Positions 44,743 through 53,355 of a stretch of DNA of 64,000 nucleotides are shown here, in pieces. Both the position numbers and the translations under genes were made by a program. Below the pieces are notes generated by a model. It did no database searches, was not told the DNA's origin, and saw only the letters and a list, made by a program, of their open reading frames with translations. The DNA is from Sphingobium sp. Its GTDB lineage: Bacteria; Pseudomonadota; Alphaproteobacteria; Sphingomonadales; Sphingomonadaceae. The stretch lies in the NCBI GenBank assembly GCA_023266575.1, contig JAHFPV010000002.1, forward strand, positions 62,001 through 126,000, read 5' to 3'. The stretch's first letter is position 1; the number at the start of each line of letters is the position of its first letter.

Positions 44743-45672
44743 ATGTCCAACTACATGCCCACCCTTAAACAGCTGCAATATCTGGTTGCGCTGAAGGAAC
44801 AGGGTCATTTCGGCAAGGCCGCCGACAGCTGCTACGTCACCCAGTCGACCCTGTCGGCGGGCATCCGCGAGTTGGAGTCGCTGCTCGGCGTCACCCTGGT
44901 CGAGCGCACCCGCCGCGTCGTCCGCTTCACCGCGCTGGGCGATCGCATCGTGGAAAAGGCGCACCGTGTCCTGCGTGAGGCGGAGGAGCTTTCCGCCATC
45001 GCCGAAGCGTCCGGCAAGCCGCTGTCGGGCGAATTGCGCATGAGCGTGATCCCGACCATCGCCCCCTTCCTGCTGCCGCGCCTCCTCCCCCGGCTGCGCG
45101 CCGACCGACCCGAACTCAAACTCTATCTGCGCGAGGAAACCACAACGGCGGCGATCGAATCGCTGCGCCACGGCAATGTCGATTGCGTCCTGCTCGCCCT
45201 CCCCTTCCCCACCGGCGAACTGGAGAGCGAGATCCTGTTTCAGGACCGCCTCTATGTCGCCTTCCCGCGCGACGATCCCCGCGACCCGCCCGACTGGATC
45301 GGGCCGGAAATGATCGACGAGAGCAAATTATTGCTGCTGGAGGATGGCCATTGCCTCAAGGACCATGCGCTGGCCGCCTGCAACCGCCCCGAACTGCGCG
45401 CCAGCGCGATCATGATGGGGACGTCGCTGCACACGCTGATCCAGATGGTCGACAATGGCCTGGGCGTCACCATGCTGCCCGAAATGGCGATCACCAGCGG
45501 CATATTGGAGCATACCCAGATCGTCGCCCGCCCCCTCCGCTCCGACCGCGCCTGGCGCGACATCGCCCTGGTCTGGCGCAAGAACAGCCCCCGCGAAAAG
45601 GAATTCCATCTGCTCGCCGGGATATTGCGCGAGGCATCCGACCCTCCGGCAGTGATGGTGGAGGCGGCGTAG
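44743..45672 (+). CDS. oxyR: peroxide-responsive LysR-type regulator OxyR
   Basis: OxyR activates antioxidant genes on oxidation by hydrogen peroxide. The 309 residues have an N-terminal winged helix-turn-helix (FGKAADSCYVTQSTLSAGIR) and a LysR sensor domain. The two redox cysteines are present in LLEDGHCLKDHALAACN, matching the C199-C208 pair of E. coli, with the intervening spacing kept. No catalase or peroxiredoxin gene is nearby; regulation acts in trans. Confidence 0.9.
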   Translation: MSNYMPTLKQLQYLVALKEQGHFGKAADSCYVTQSTLSAGIRELESLLGVTLVERTRRVVRFTALGDRIVEKAHRVLREAEELSAIAEASGKPLSGELRMSVIPTIAPFLLPRLLPRLRADRPELKLYLREETTTAAIESLRHGNVDCVLLALPFPTGELESEILFQDRLYVAFPRDDPRDPPDWIGPEMIDESKLLLLEDGHCLKDHALAACNRPELRASAIMMGTSLHTLIQMVDNGLGVTMLPEMAITSGILEHTQIVARPLRSDRAWRDIALVWRKNSPREKEFHLLAGILREASDPPAVMVEAA

Positions 45673-45700
45673 TGCCACAACGAGATGACGTTAAATAAAA

Positions 45701-45952
45701 CCGTTCGCCCTGAGTAGGGACTGAGCCCTTCGACTGCCTGCTTGCAGCAGGCGCTCAGGATAAACTTCAGCGAAGGTGAAGTCGAAGTTGAACAGGTCGG
45801 ATCGTCCCCCGGACGATCCTGAATCATCCGGGGGATGGTTCACCTGTTCAAGTATCGAAGGGTGGCGTCCAAACGCACTCCTTCGATACGCCGTTTCGAC
45901 TTCGCTCAACGGCTACTCAGAGCCTGCCCCCGCGAAGGCGGGGGACGAACGG
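45701..45952. repeat. 252-nt nested palindromic element between convergent oxyR and moaE
   Basis: The outer arms are CCGTTCG (45701) and CGAACGG (45946). Inside are CTGAGTAG (45710) with CTACTCAG (45913), TGAACAGGT (45789) with ACCTGTTCA (45842), a TCCCCCGGA/TCCGGGGGA hairpin in the centre, GTATCGAAGG/CCTTCGATAC, and a GCCTGC/GCAGGC hairpin. It is a large composite member of the CCGTTCG family that could form a branched cruciform or RNA structure. Confidence 0.9.
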
Positions 45953-45963
45953 CAATGGTGAAA

Positions 45964-46404
45964 TCAACCCCACCCCTTCGCCTTCACCTCATCCTCAACC
46001 CGCGCATCGACCCACCCGGTCGCGCCATTGGCGAAATGCTCCTTCTTCCAGAAGGGCGCTTCCGATTTCAGCCAGTCGATCAGGAAGGCGCAGCTTTCCA
46101 GCGCGGCGGTGCGATGGCGCGATGCGGTGCCCACGAACACGATCCGCGCGCCCGGCTCAAGCCGCCCGAAACGGTGGATGACGCTCAACCCCAGCAGTGG
46201 CCAGCGCGTCATCGCCTCGTCACAGATGCGATCGACCTGCGCCTGCGTCATCGCCGGATAATGTTCCAGTTCCAGCGCGACCAGCCCGCCACCACCGCGC
46301 ACCACGCCGGTAAAGCTTGCCACGCCGCCGCCGCCCAGCGCTTCGAGCGCCGCCAGTTCCGCCGCCACCTCGAAATCACCGGCCTGCACCGCGACCCGCT
46401 TCAT
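45964..46404 (-). CDS. moaE: molybdopterin synthase catalytic subunit MoaE
   Basis: MoaE, with thiocarboxylated MoaD, converts precursor Z (cPMP) to molybdopterin. The 146 residues contain GGVASFTGVVRGGG, LELEHYPAMT, IHRFGRLEPGARIVFVG, and the active-site lysine region WLKSEAPFWKKEHF. It overlaps moaD by 4 nt, so the two subunits are coupled. Confidence 0.93.
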   Translation of the reverse strand: MKRVAVQAGDFEVAAELAALEALGGGGVASFTGVVRGGGGLVALELEHYPAMTQAQVDRICDEAMTRWPLLGLSVIHRFGRLEPGARIVFVGTASRHRTAALESCAFLIDWLKSEAPFWKKEHFANGATGWVDARVEDEVKAKGWG

Positions 46405-46661
46405 CCCCCGGTCACCGGCGGAAACAGCGCCAGCTCGCGCGCATCGCCAATCACCGTATCGAGCGCCACGAACCTTTGGTCCAGTGCCGCGCGCAGCCGC
46501 GTCGCGTCCCCCAGCGCCTCGGCATAACCGCCGCCCCGCGCCGCCAGCGCGGCCATCAGATCGGCAACGGTCGCGCCCATTTCAGGCCGCGCCACCTGCT
46601 CCTCATCCAGTCCGATCCGCTCACGCACCCAGGCGAAATAGACGATCGTCAGAGCCACCAC
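46401..46661 (-). CDS. moaD: molybdopterin synthase sulfur-carrier subunit MoaD
   Basis: This is a ubiquitin-fold sulfur carrier of 86 residues ending in the required Gly-Gly (PPVTGG). It starts with GTG (46661 or 46658), 3 nt downstream of the pgsA stop, so pgsA-moaD-moaE appear to be one transcript. The C-terminal glycine is adenylated by MoeB and thiolated in the pathway. Confidence 0.92.
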   Translation of the reverse strand: MVALTIVYFAWVRERIGLDEEQVARPEMGATVADLMAALAARGGGYAEALGDATRLRAALDQRFVALDTVIGDARELALFPPVTGG

Positions 46662-46664
46662 CGC

Positions 46665-47228
46665 TCAATCCATATGCTTTATGCCGACGCGCAGATAATC
46701 CCAGCCGGTTATCAGCGTCAGCAGTGCAGCAGCCCACAGCGTCACGATGCCGACCGCCTGGACGAAGGGAAATTGCGGTACCGCCCCCGCCAGGATCAGC
46801 GCACCCAGCGCAATGATCTGGAACGTCGTTTTCCACTTGGCCAGCCGCGACACCGGCACCGACACCTGAATCCCCGCCAGAAATTCGCGCAGCCCCGACA
46901 CGGCAATTTCGCGCAGCAGGATGATCATCGCGGCAACGATGTGGATGCCCGCTATGTCGCGCGTCGCGGTCAGCATCAGGATGACCGCGGCGACCATGAT
47001 CTTGTCGGCGATGGGGTCCAGGAAAATGCCCAGCCGCGACACCGCGCCCTGCGCGCGCGCCAGATAGCCGTCGAAATAATCGGTAATGCCCATCAGGCAG
47101 TAGAGCGCGAAGGCCAGCGCATAGCCGGTGATCCAGCGCGCGCCCATTTCCGCGGGCCACAGCAGGGCGACCAGCAACGGCACCGTGACGATGCGCGAAA
47201 GCGTGAGCAGATTAGGCAGCGTCAGCAT
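46665..47228 (-). CDS. pgsA: CDP-diacylglycerol-glycerol-3-phosphate 3-phosphatidyltransferase PgsA
   Basis: PgsA makes phosphatidylglycerol phosphate at the inner membrane. The 187-residue protein begins MLTLPNLLTLSRI, has four or five helices, and carries the CDP-alcohol phosphotransferase motif: DYFDGYLAR, then GIFLDPIADK with the conserved aspartates. ATG 47228 is preferred over an upstream start at 47327 because the family N-terminus begins there. Confidence 0.93.
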   Translation of the reverse strand: MLTLPNLLTLSRIVTVPLLVALLWPAEMGARWITGYALAFALYCLMGITDYFDGYLARAQGAVSRLGIFLDPIADKIMVAAVILMLTATRDIAGIHIVAAMIILLREIAVSGLREFLAGIQVSVPVSRLAKWKTTFQIIALGALILAGAVPQFPFVQAVGIVTLWAAALLTLITGWDYLRVGIKHMD

Positions 47229-47360
47229 CGCAGCCGACTGCCACAGTCCGGCCCGACGCACAAGGCGCGGCAGATGTTTGCGGTGACGGGATTGGACAGC
47301 GGCACCGGCAGCGGCTAGACCCCGCACCGGTCGCTAACGGAAAAGAAGCCAGATTCATCC

Positions 47361-48671
47361 ATGAAAGCCTCTCTCAGGCTCCTGAACAAGCGCCGTTTTC
47401 TGCCGCTTTTCATCACCCAGCTGCTGGGCGCGTTCAACGACAATCTGTTCAAGAACGCGATGGTGCTGTTCGTCGTCTATCAGGTCTATAATGACGAGCG
47501 GTCCGAAACCTGGTTCAGCGCGCTGGCGACCGGCGTCTTCATCCTGCCCTTCTTTCTTCTGTCTGCGCTATCGGGGCAACTGGCCGACCAGCGCGACAAG
47601 GCGGTCATCATCCGATGGGTCAAGGGCGCGGAAATCGCGATCATGCTGGTCGGCGCGGCGGGCCTTGGCCTCATCTGGGGTGGCATCGCCATCCACACGC
47701 TGGCCATTCCGCTGCTGCTGCTTGCGCTGTTCGCCATGGGGGTTCACTCCACCTTCTTCGGCCCGATCAAATATGCCATCCTGCCCCAGCATCTTCACGA
47801 TGAAGAAGTGCTGGGCGGCACCGGCCTGGTGGAGGCCGGCACCTATATCGCCATTCTGGCGGGCACGATTCTGGCAGGCCTGATCCCGGTGGAGATTGCC
47901 GCCATCGGCATCGTCATCACCGCCTTGATCGGCTATGTCGCGGGCCGTGAAGTGCCGCCCGCCCCGTCGCTGCTGCAACGCACGCCGATCGATTTCCACA
48001 TCATCCGGTCGTCCGTCACGCTGGTGCGCGGCACCATGCATATCCGGCGGCTCTTTCTGGCCATCATGTCGATCAGCCTGTTCTGGGCGGTCGGCTCCAT
48101 CCTGTTCATCCAGTTTCCGCCGCTCGTCAAAAATGTGCTGACCGCCGACAAATCGGTCGCCAGCCTGTTCCTGGGCATTTTCTCGATCGGTATCGCCATC
48201 GGATCGGTCGCGATCAACCGGCTGCTCTGCGGCCATGTGTCGGCAAAATATGCCCCAGCCTCGGTCATCGGCATGGGCGCCTGCATCGTCGCCTTCCATG
48301 TCGTTTGCGCACTCTGGACGCCCGCGCCCGCCGGGGAGATGCTGTCCTTTACCGGCTTCCTCGCCCATCCCATGGCGATCGCGCTGTCCGCCTGCCTGCT
48401 GGGCGTTGCGACCTTTGGCGGCATGTTCGTCGTGCCGCTCTACGCCTTCCTGACCACCACGGTCGAAAAATGCGAAGCCGCCCGCACGGTCGCGGCCAAT
48501 AATATCGTCAATTCAGGCGCGATGGTCGTCGGCTCGGTCATCGCGATCGGCCTGACGGTCGCAGGGCTGTCCGTCGTGACGCAGCTGCTGCTCGTCGCCC
48601 TGCTCTGCCTGCCCTGCGCCTGGCTGGCGTGGAAACTGCACAAGGCCTGCGACGGCCCTGTCTGCGCCTGA
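47361..48671 (+). CDS. MFS transporter, lysophospholipid-transporter-like
   Basis: This is a 12-helix MFS protein of 436 residues whose N-terminus LPLFITQLLGAFNDNLFKNAMV is typical of LplT and of the transporter half of LplT-PlsC-acyl-ACP-synthetase fusions. Here only the transporter half is present. Lysophospholipid flipping is inferred from that similarity; the pgsA neighbour on the other side of the divergent gap fits a lipid theme weakly. Confidence 0.8.
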   Translation: MKASLRLLNKRRFLPLFITQLLGAFNDNLFKNAMVLFVVYQVYNDERSETWFSALATGVFILPFFLLSALSGQLADQRDKAVIIRWVKGAEIAIMLVGAAGLGLIWGGIAIHTLAIPLLLLALFAMGVHSTFFGPIKYAILPQHLHDEEVLGGTGLVEAGTYIAILAGTILAGLIPVEIAAIGIVITALIGYVAGREVPPAPSLLQRTPIDFHIIRSSVTLVRGTMHIRRLFLAIMSISLFWAVGSILFIQFPPLVKNVLTADKSVASLFLGIFSIGIAIGSVAINRLLCGHVSAKYAPASVIGMGACIVAFHVVCALWTPAPAGEMLSFTGFLAHPMAIALSACLLGVATFGGMFVVPLYAFLTTTVEKCEAARTVAANNIVNSGAMVVGSVIAIGLTVAGLSVVTQLLLVALLCLPCAWLAWKLHKACDGPVCA

Positions 48672-48676
48672 TGCGC

Positions 48677-48880
48677 TCAGGAAATGAAGCTGTAGAACGC
48701 CGTGAAGAAGGCGCAGAAGCTCAACCCAAACAGCTTCCAGTCGCTATCGTCATCCACCATCTTCCGCTTGCGCGCAGGCGCTGGCTCCACAACGCGCAGC
48801 ACATGCTGGGGCAAGCGCTGGCGAAAGGGGTGGCGGGCCGATTCGGTCGTCAGGACAAGGGGGCGTGTTCGCATAGTCAC
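48677..48880 (-). CDS. small hypothetical membrane protein
   Basis: This is a 67-residue protein with a basic N-terminal half (TTESARHPFRQRLPQHVLR), a charged KRKMVDDDSDWK segment, and one C-terminal transmembrane helix (LFGLSFCAFFTAFYSFI) right at the end. It lies 5 nt from the convergent MFS gene. The sharp charged-then-hydrophobic design suggests a real protein. Function is unknown. Confidence 0.6.
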   Translation of the reverse strand: MTMRTRPLVLTTESARHPFRQRLPQHVLRVVEPAPARKRKMVDDDSDWKLFGLSFCAFFTAFYSFIS

Positions 48881-48958
48881 TGGTTAACGCATTATTTACC
48901 ATTTGGGCCATCGCCAAAGATAGTTAACATTGGCCTGTCCCGGTGCGGGACAGACTTG

Positions 48959-48981
48959 ACTGTATCAGACGAATAATACAG
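48959..48981. promoter_or_regulatory. palindrome ACTGTAT-N10-ATACAG directly before the PBP gene
   Basis: It shares the arms, the 10-nt spacing and the inner ATAATACAG with the site at 41520-41543. It ends one base before the PBP start codon, with TTGACT overlapping its left edge as a possible -35. Confidence 0.5.
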
Positions 48982-48982
48982 C

Positions 48983-51037
48983 ATGGCTGAACCGATGACC
49001 GATCCGTCCAGCACTGTCGATCCTGCCTCGCTGTCCCCGCGTGAATTTGGCGCAGGGCCCCCCAGCGCCTTCGCCCCGCCCACGCCCTGGCGCCGCCGGT
49101 TGCAGATATTGGGCTGGATCATCGCGGCCGGTCTGGCGCTGCTGATGCTGATGATCGGCTGGCTCGCCGTCACCGCCCCGCTTTCCCGATCGCTGCGGCC
49201 GATCGCGCCCCCCAGCATCAGCCTGATGTCGGCGGACAGCCACCTCATCGCCCGGCGCGGCGCGGTGATCGACACGCCCGTCACCATCGCCCAGCTGCCC
49301 GCCCATGTGCCGCAAGCCTTCATGGCGATTGAGGATCGCCGCTTCTACAGCCATTGGGGCGTGGATCCGCGCGGCGTCGCCCGCGCCGCCTGGCACAATC
49401 TCTGGTCGGACGGGTCGTCGCAAGGCGGCAGCACCATCACCCAGCAGCTGGCCAAGGGCGTGTTCCTCTCCAGCGACCGCACCATGGGCCGCAAGGCGCG
49501 TGAGGCGATGATCGCCTTCTGGCTCGAAGCCTGGCTGACCAAGGACCAGATCCTCGAACGCTATCTCTCCAACGTCTATTTCGGCGACAATGTGTACGGC
49601 CTGCGCGCCGCCTCGCTCCATTATTTCAACCGCGCGCCCGAACGGCTGACCATTCCGCAGGCCGCGATGCTGGCGGGCCTGCTCAAAGCGCCCTCCCGCC
49701 TTGCCCCCACCAGCAACCTGAAGGGCGCGCGCGCCCGCGCCGCATTAGTGACGCAGGCGATGGTGGACGCTGGCTATATCAGCCAGGCCGAACGCAACGC
49801 CCTGCCGCCTGCCCGCCTCAACGTCCGCGAAACACCCGACGCCACCACCGGCACCTATTTCGCCGACTGGGTCTTGCCGCAGGCCCGCGACCGGGCGGGC
49901 GCGGTCTATGGCGAGCAGAAGATAGACACCACGCTCGATTGGCGCATCCAGCGCCTCGCCGAAGCCGCCATCCGCCGCGCACCGCTGGGCGGCGCGCAGG
50001 TCGCGCTTGTGGCGATGAAGCCCGACGGCAGCGTCGTCGCCATGGTCGGCGGAAAAAATTATACCAAGAGCAGCTTCAACCGCGCGGTGCAGGCCAAGCG
50101 CCAGCCGGGGTCAACCTTCAAGCTGTTCGTCTATCTCGCCGCTTTCCGCGCGGGCATGACGCCGGAGGATATGATCGACGACACGCCGATCACCACCGGC
50201 AGCTATCGCCCCGCCAATCATGGCGGCAAATATCGCGGCCGCATCAGCCTGCGTCAGGCCTTCGCCGCCTCCAGCAATGTCGCCGCCGTCCGCCTGACCC
50301 AGAAGGTCGGCGTCGACAATGTTATCAAGGTCGCCCGCGATCTGGGCGTCACCGCGCCGCTCACCGAAGATTTGAGCCTCGCGCTCGGAACATCGGAAAT
50401 TCCGCTGATCGAACTGGCCGAAGCCTATGCGGCGGTCGCGGCAGGTGCCTATCCCGTCCTCGCCCACGGCCTGCCGCCCGAAGAGCAGGGCTGGTTCGAG
50501 AAGTTGATGGCGCGCCAGCGCTCCTTTGGCGACGATGAACTGGCGATGATCCGCGATCTCCTGTCCTCCGCCGCCAATCGCGGCACCGGCAGTGCGGCGG
50601 CGCTGCGCACCAGCACCTTCGGCAAGACCGGCACCACCCAGGACAGCCGCGACGCCATCTTCGTGGGCTATGCCGGTGGCCTCGTCACCGCGGTCTGGAT
50701 CGGCAATGACGACAACAGCCCGCTCCCCGGCGGCGCGGCGGGCGGCGGCATCCCCGCGCGCATCTGGCGCAATTTCATGAGCGGCGCGATCAACGAAACG
50801 GTCGAGGACGCACCGGAAGAAACCCAGGACGCGGACCTCGTCAACGCCATCGCCAATATCAGCGTCGAAACCGGCATCGGCAATGTCCAGCTCGGTGTCG
50901 ACGAAGGCGGCATGACGGTGAATATCGGCCCGGCCCAAATCCGCTTGCCCACCGACCAGCCCGCCCCGCCGACCGACACCCCCCCACCCCGCATCGCCCC
51001 CACGCAACCGCCAGAGGGTGAGGATAGTGGGCCGTGA
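48983..51037 (+). CDS. class A penicillin-binding protein (PBP1a-like transglycosylase/transpeptidase)
   Basis: This is a bifunctional peptidoglycan synthase of 684 residues. It has a Pro-rich cytoplasmic N-terminus, one transmembrane helix (~42-63), a GT51 domain with catalytic E117 (MAIEDRRFYSHWGVDPRG) and GGSTITQQLAKG, and a transpeptidase domain with S377-T-F-K380, S430-S-N432 and K548-T-G. A Pro-rich tail follows. No ribosome site is seen before ATG 48983, which abuts the palindrome; ATG 48995 is an alternative. It complements MtgA. Confidence 0.93.
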   Translation: MAEPMTDPSSTVDPASLSPREFGAGPPSAFAPPTPWRRRLQILGWIIAAGLALLMLMIGWLAVTAPLSRSLRPIAPPSISLMSADSHLIARRGAVIDTPVTIAQLPAHVPQAFMAIEDRRFYSHWGVDPRGVARAAWHNLWSDGSSQGGSTITQQLAKGVFLSSDRTMGRKAREAMIAFWLEAWLTKDQILERYLSNVYFGDNVYGLRAASLHYFNRAPERLTIPQAAMLAGLLKAPSRLAPTSNLKGARARAALVTQAMVDAGYISQAERNALPPARLNVRETPDATTGTYFADWVLPQARDRAGAVYGEQKIDTTLDWRIQRLAEAAIRRAPLGGAQVALVAMKPDGSVVAMVGGKNYTKSSFNRAVQAKRQPGSTFKLFVYLAAFRAGMTPEDMIDDTPITTGSYRPANHGGKYRGRISLRQAFAASSNVAAVRLTQKVGVDNVIKVARDLGVTAPLTEDLSLALGTSEIPLIELAEAYAAVAAGAYPVLAHGLPPEEQGWFEKLMARQRSFGDDELAMIRDLLSSAANRGTGSAAALRTSTFGKTGTTQDSRDAIFVGYAGGLVTAVWIGNDDNSPLPGGAAGGGIPARIWRNFMSGAINETVEDAPEETQDADLVNAIANISVETGIGNVQLGVDEGGMTVNIGPAQIRLPTDQPAPPTDTPPPRIAPTQPPEGEDSGP

Positions 51038-51044
51038 TTTCATT

Positions 51045-51168
51045 CCCCTCCCGCAAGCGGGAGGGGCAGCGAGACTTAATGAGCGGAGCGAATTTAGTCG
51101 CAGCGGGGTGGGCAAATGCGACGTAGCGCTGGCCCACCCCCTAACCCCCTCCCGCAAGCGGGCGGGGG
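51045..51168. repeat. C-tract/G-tract hairpin repeat between convergent genes
   Basis: A perfect 10-bp hairpin CCCCTCCCGC-AA-GCGGGAGGGG (51045-51066) and a near-copy at 51145-51168 flank a GGTGGGC / GCCCACC pair. It lies between the PBP and the convergent oxidoreductase. Same family as 27461 and 36270. Confidence 0.88.
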
Positions 51169-51181
51169 GACAAGGCAAGCC

Positions 51182-52354
51182 CTAAACCGCCTGCCCAGCG
51201 GCCCAGCCGCTGGCCCACGCCCATTGAAAATTATAGCCGCCCAGCCATCCGGTCACGTCCACCGCCTCGCCGATCGCGTACAGGCCCGGCACCTTGTTCG
51301 CCTCCATCGTCCGCGATGAAAGCCCCGCCGTCGCGATCCCACCAACGGTTACCTCCGCCTTGGCATAACCTTCAGTCCCCGTCGGCTCGAACGACCAGTC
51401 ATGCAGCCGCGCGCCCAATTGTCGCAGCGCCTTGTCGGACAGATTGCCCATCTCGCCCTGCACCCCGGCCCGCTCCAGCAGCGCATCGGCCAGTCGCTCG
51501 GTCAGCGCCTGCCCGACAACCTTGCGCAAACTGGCGCGCGGCCGGTCGCGCTTAGCCTCGATCAGCCAGTCCGCCCCATGATCCGGCAGAAAATCGACAT
51601 GGATTGGGGTGCGATGCTGCCAGTAGGAGGATATCTGCAACATCGCCGGTCCCGACAGGCCGCGATGAGTGAACAAAGCCGCCTCGCGAAACCGAACCTT
51701 GTTCCAGCGCACGGACACGTCCGCCGACACGCCCGACAGCGCCTGAAACAGCGCCTCTTCCGTCCCCAGCGTAAACGGCACCAGCGCAGGCCGGGGCTGG
51801 ACAATCGACAGCCCGAATTGCCGCGCCACCTCATAGGCAAAGCCGGTCGCGCCCATCTTGGGGATAGACGGCCCGCCGGTCGCCAGCACCAGCGCGGGCG
51901 CGCGATGCTCCACGCCGCCGGTCGCCACCCGATACAGCCCATCACCATGCGCCACATCCGCCACCGGCTGCCCCAGCGCCGGCGTCACGCCGCCCTTGGC
52001 GCATTCCTCCTCCAGCATCGCGACGATCTGTTTCGCTGACCCGTCGCAGAACAGCTGCCCCAGCGTCTTTTCATGCCAGGCGATGCCATAGCTATCGACC
52101 AAAGCGATGAAATCCTGCGCGCTGTAGCGCCCCAGCGCCGATTTGGCGAAATGCGGATTGGCCGACAGATAGCGATCCGCCGCCGTATCGACATTGGTGA
52201 AATTGCACCGCCCGCCGCCCGAAATCAGGATCTTCTTGCCCACCTGATCGGCATGATCGACCAGCAGCACCCGCCTGCCCCGCTGACCCGCGACAGCCGC
52301 GCACATCATCCCCGCCGCGCCCGCGCCCAGGATGATCGCGTCCCAATCGGCCAT
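51182..52354 (-). CDS. NAD(P)/FAD-dependent oxidoreductase, BaiN/HI0933 family
   Basis: This is a flavoprotein of 390 residues with an N-terminal Rossmann FAD motif (AIILGAGAAGMMCAAVAGQRG, GxGxxG), the family signature KKILISGGGRCNFTN, and a C-terminal GLYAIGEAVDVTGWLGGYN (FAD site, with GGYNFQWA). Related proteins are annotated as aminoacetone oxidase or BaiN; the physiological substrate is not established. It overlaps the upstream yaiI-like gene by one base. Confidence 0.88.
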   Translation of the reverse strand: MADWDAIILGAGAAGMMCAAVAGQRGRRVLLVDHADQVGKKILISGGGRCNFTNVDTAADRYLSANPHFAKSALGRYSAQDFIALVDSYGIAWHEKTLGQLFCDGSAKQIVAMLEEECAKGGVTPALGQPVADVAHGDGLYRVATGGVEHRAPALVLATGGPSIPKMGATGFAYEVARQFGLSIVQPRPALVPFTLGTEEALFQALSGVSADVSVRWNKVRFREAALFTHRGLSGPAMLQISSYWQHRTPIHVDFLPDHGADWLIEAKRDRPRASLRKVVGQALTERLADALLERAGVQGEMGNLSDKALRQLGARLHDWSFEPTGTEGYAKAEVTVGGIATAGLSSRTMEANKVPGLYAIGEAVDVTGWLGGYNFQWAWASGWAAGQAV

Positions 52355-52803
52355 CAGCGACCCCGCTTGCAGCGCACCAGCGCCTCGTCCAGCGCCGACA
52401 GGAAACGCGACCGGTCAGTCTTGCCGAATGGCGGCGGCCCGCCAATCTGCTCCCCCCCGGCGCGCAAATCCGCCATGATCGCCCGCGTGGCAATCGCCGC
52501 GCCGATGGAACTCAATGTAAAGGGCTTGCCATTGGGCGCGATCACCACCGCGCCCGCTTTCAGGCACCGGTCGGCCAGCAATATGTCGGCGGTAATGCAC
52601 ACCGCCCCTGCATCCGCCCGCTCCGCGATCCAGTCATCCGCCGCATCGAACCCGTCGCTCACCACCACCCGGTCGAGCAATTCATGCGCAGGGATTCGGA
52701 TCGGGCTATTGCTGACGATCGTCACCGGCACGCCATGGCGAAAGGCGACCTTGTAAATCTCATCCTTCACAGGACAGGCATCGGCATCGACCAGAATCTT
52801 CAT
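52354..52803 (-). CDS. YaiI/YqxD family protein (DUF188/UPF0178)
   Basis: This conserved 149-residue protein has the PIN-like DUF188 signature: [16 protein letters not shown] at the start, [19 protein letters not shown], and a C-terminal FLSALDEAL. The acidic residues suggest a metal-dependent nuclease fold, but function is unproven in the family. It is coupled to the oxidoreductase (TGATG junction). Confidence 0.9.
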   Translation of the reverse strand: MKILVDADACPVKDEIYKVAFRHGVPVTIVSNSPIRIPAHELLDRVVVSDGFDAADDWIAERADAGAVCITADILLADRCLKAGAVVIAPNGKPFTLSSIGAAIATRAIMADLRAGGEQIGGPPPFGKTDRSRFLSALDEALVRCKRGR

Positions 52804-52932
52804 GGATGGCGCGATAAGCGCGGGGGCCGCACTTCACAATGGCCCGATTGCAGCGCCGCGTGTTCCCATTATTTCCCCCTATGATCATTCGCCGCCTTCA
52901 CCCCACGGCGATCCTGCCCTACATGGGACGCA

Positions 52933-53355
52933 ATGAGCGCCCCCCTGTACAACAAAGATATTTTGCGGCTCGCCGCCAGCATCCCGCACCACCACCGCCT
53001 GCCCGCCCCGCAGGCGAGCGTCGAGCGGCGCTCGCCTACTTGCGGGTCGCGGGTGACGGTGGATGTGGCGATGGCCGACGGTCGCCTCGCCGACATCGGG
53101 CTGGACGTAAAGGCGTGCGCGCTGGGGCAGGCATCCGCGTCGCTGATGGCGGCGCAGGCGATCGGCATGAGCGCCGATGAACTGGCCGACGCCCGCGACA
53201 GGCTCACCGCCTATCTCTCCGGCGCCAGCGACGATCTCGACTTCTGGCCTGGCCTTGCCGTGCTGGCCCCGGCGCGCGGCTATCCCGCCCGCCACGCCTC
53301 GATCCGCCTGGGCTTTGAAGCCATTGCCGAAGCCGCCCGGATGGCCGACGCCTGA
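52933..53355 (+). CDS. iron-sulfur cluster scaffold-like protein (IscU/NifU N-terminal fold)
   Basis: A 140-residue SufE/NifU-fold protein. Two of the scaffold cysteines are visible (PTCGSRVTVDV and VKACALGQASASL), but the third cysteine of true IscU is missing, so it may not assemble clusters as IscU does. It is coupled to the Kef antiporter by a TGATG overlap. This pairing has no evident biochemical reason. Confidence 0.8.
   Translation: MSAPLYNKDILRLAASIPHHHRLPAPQASVERRSPTCGSRVTVDVAMADGRLADIGLDVKACALGQASASLMAAQAIGMSADELADARDRLTAYLSGASDDLDFWPGLAVLAPARGYPARHASIRLGFEAIAEAARMADA

Noticed and set aside
45835..46527. 230-codon plus-strand frame over moaE
   Set aside because: It starts inside the nested palindrome and runs antisense to moaE/moaD; no domain.
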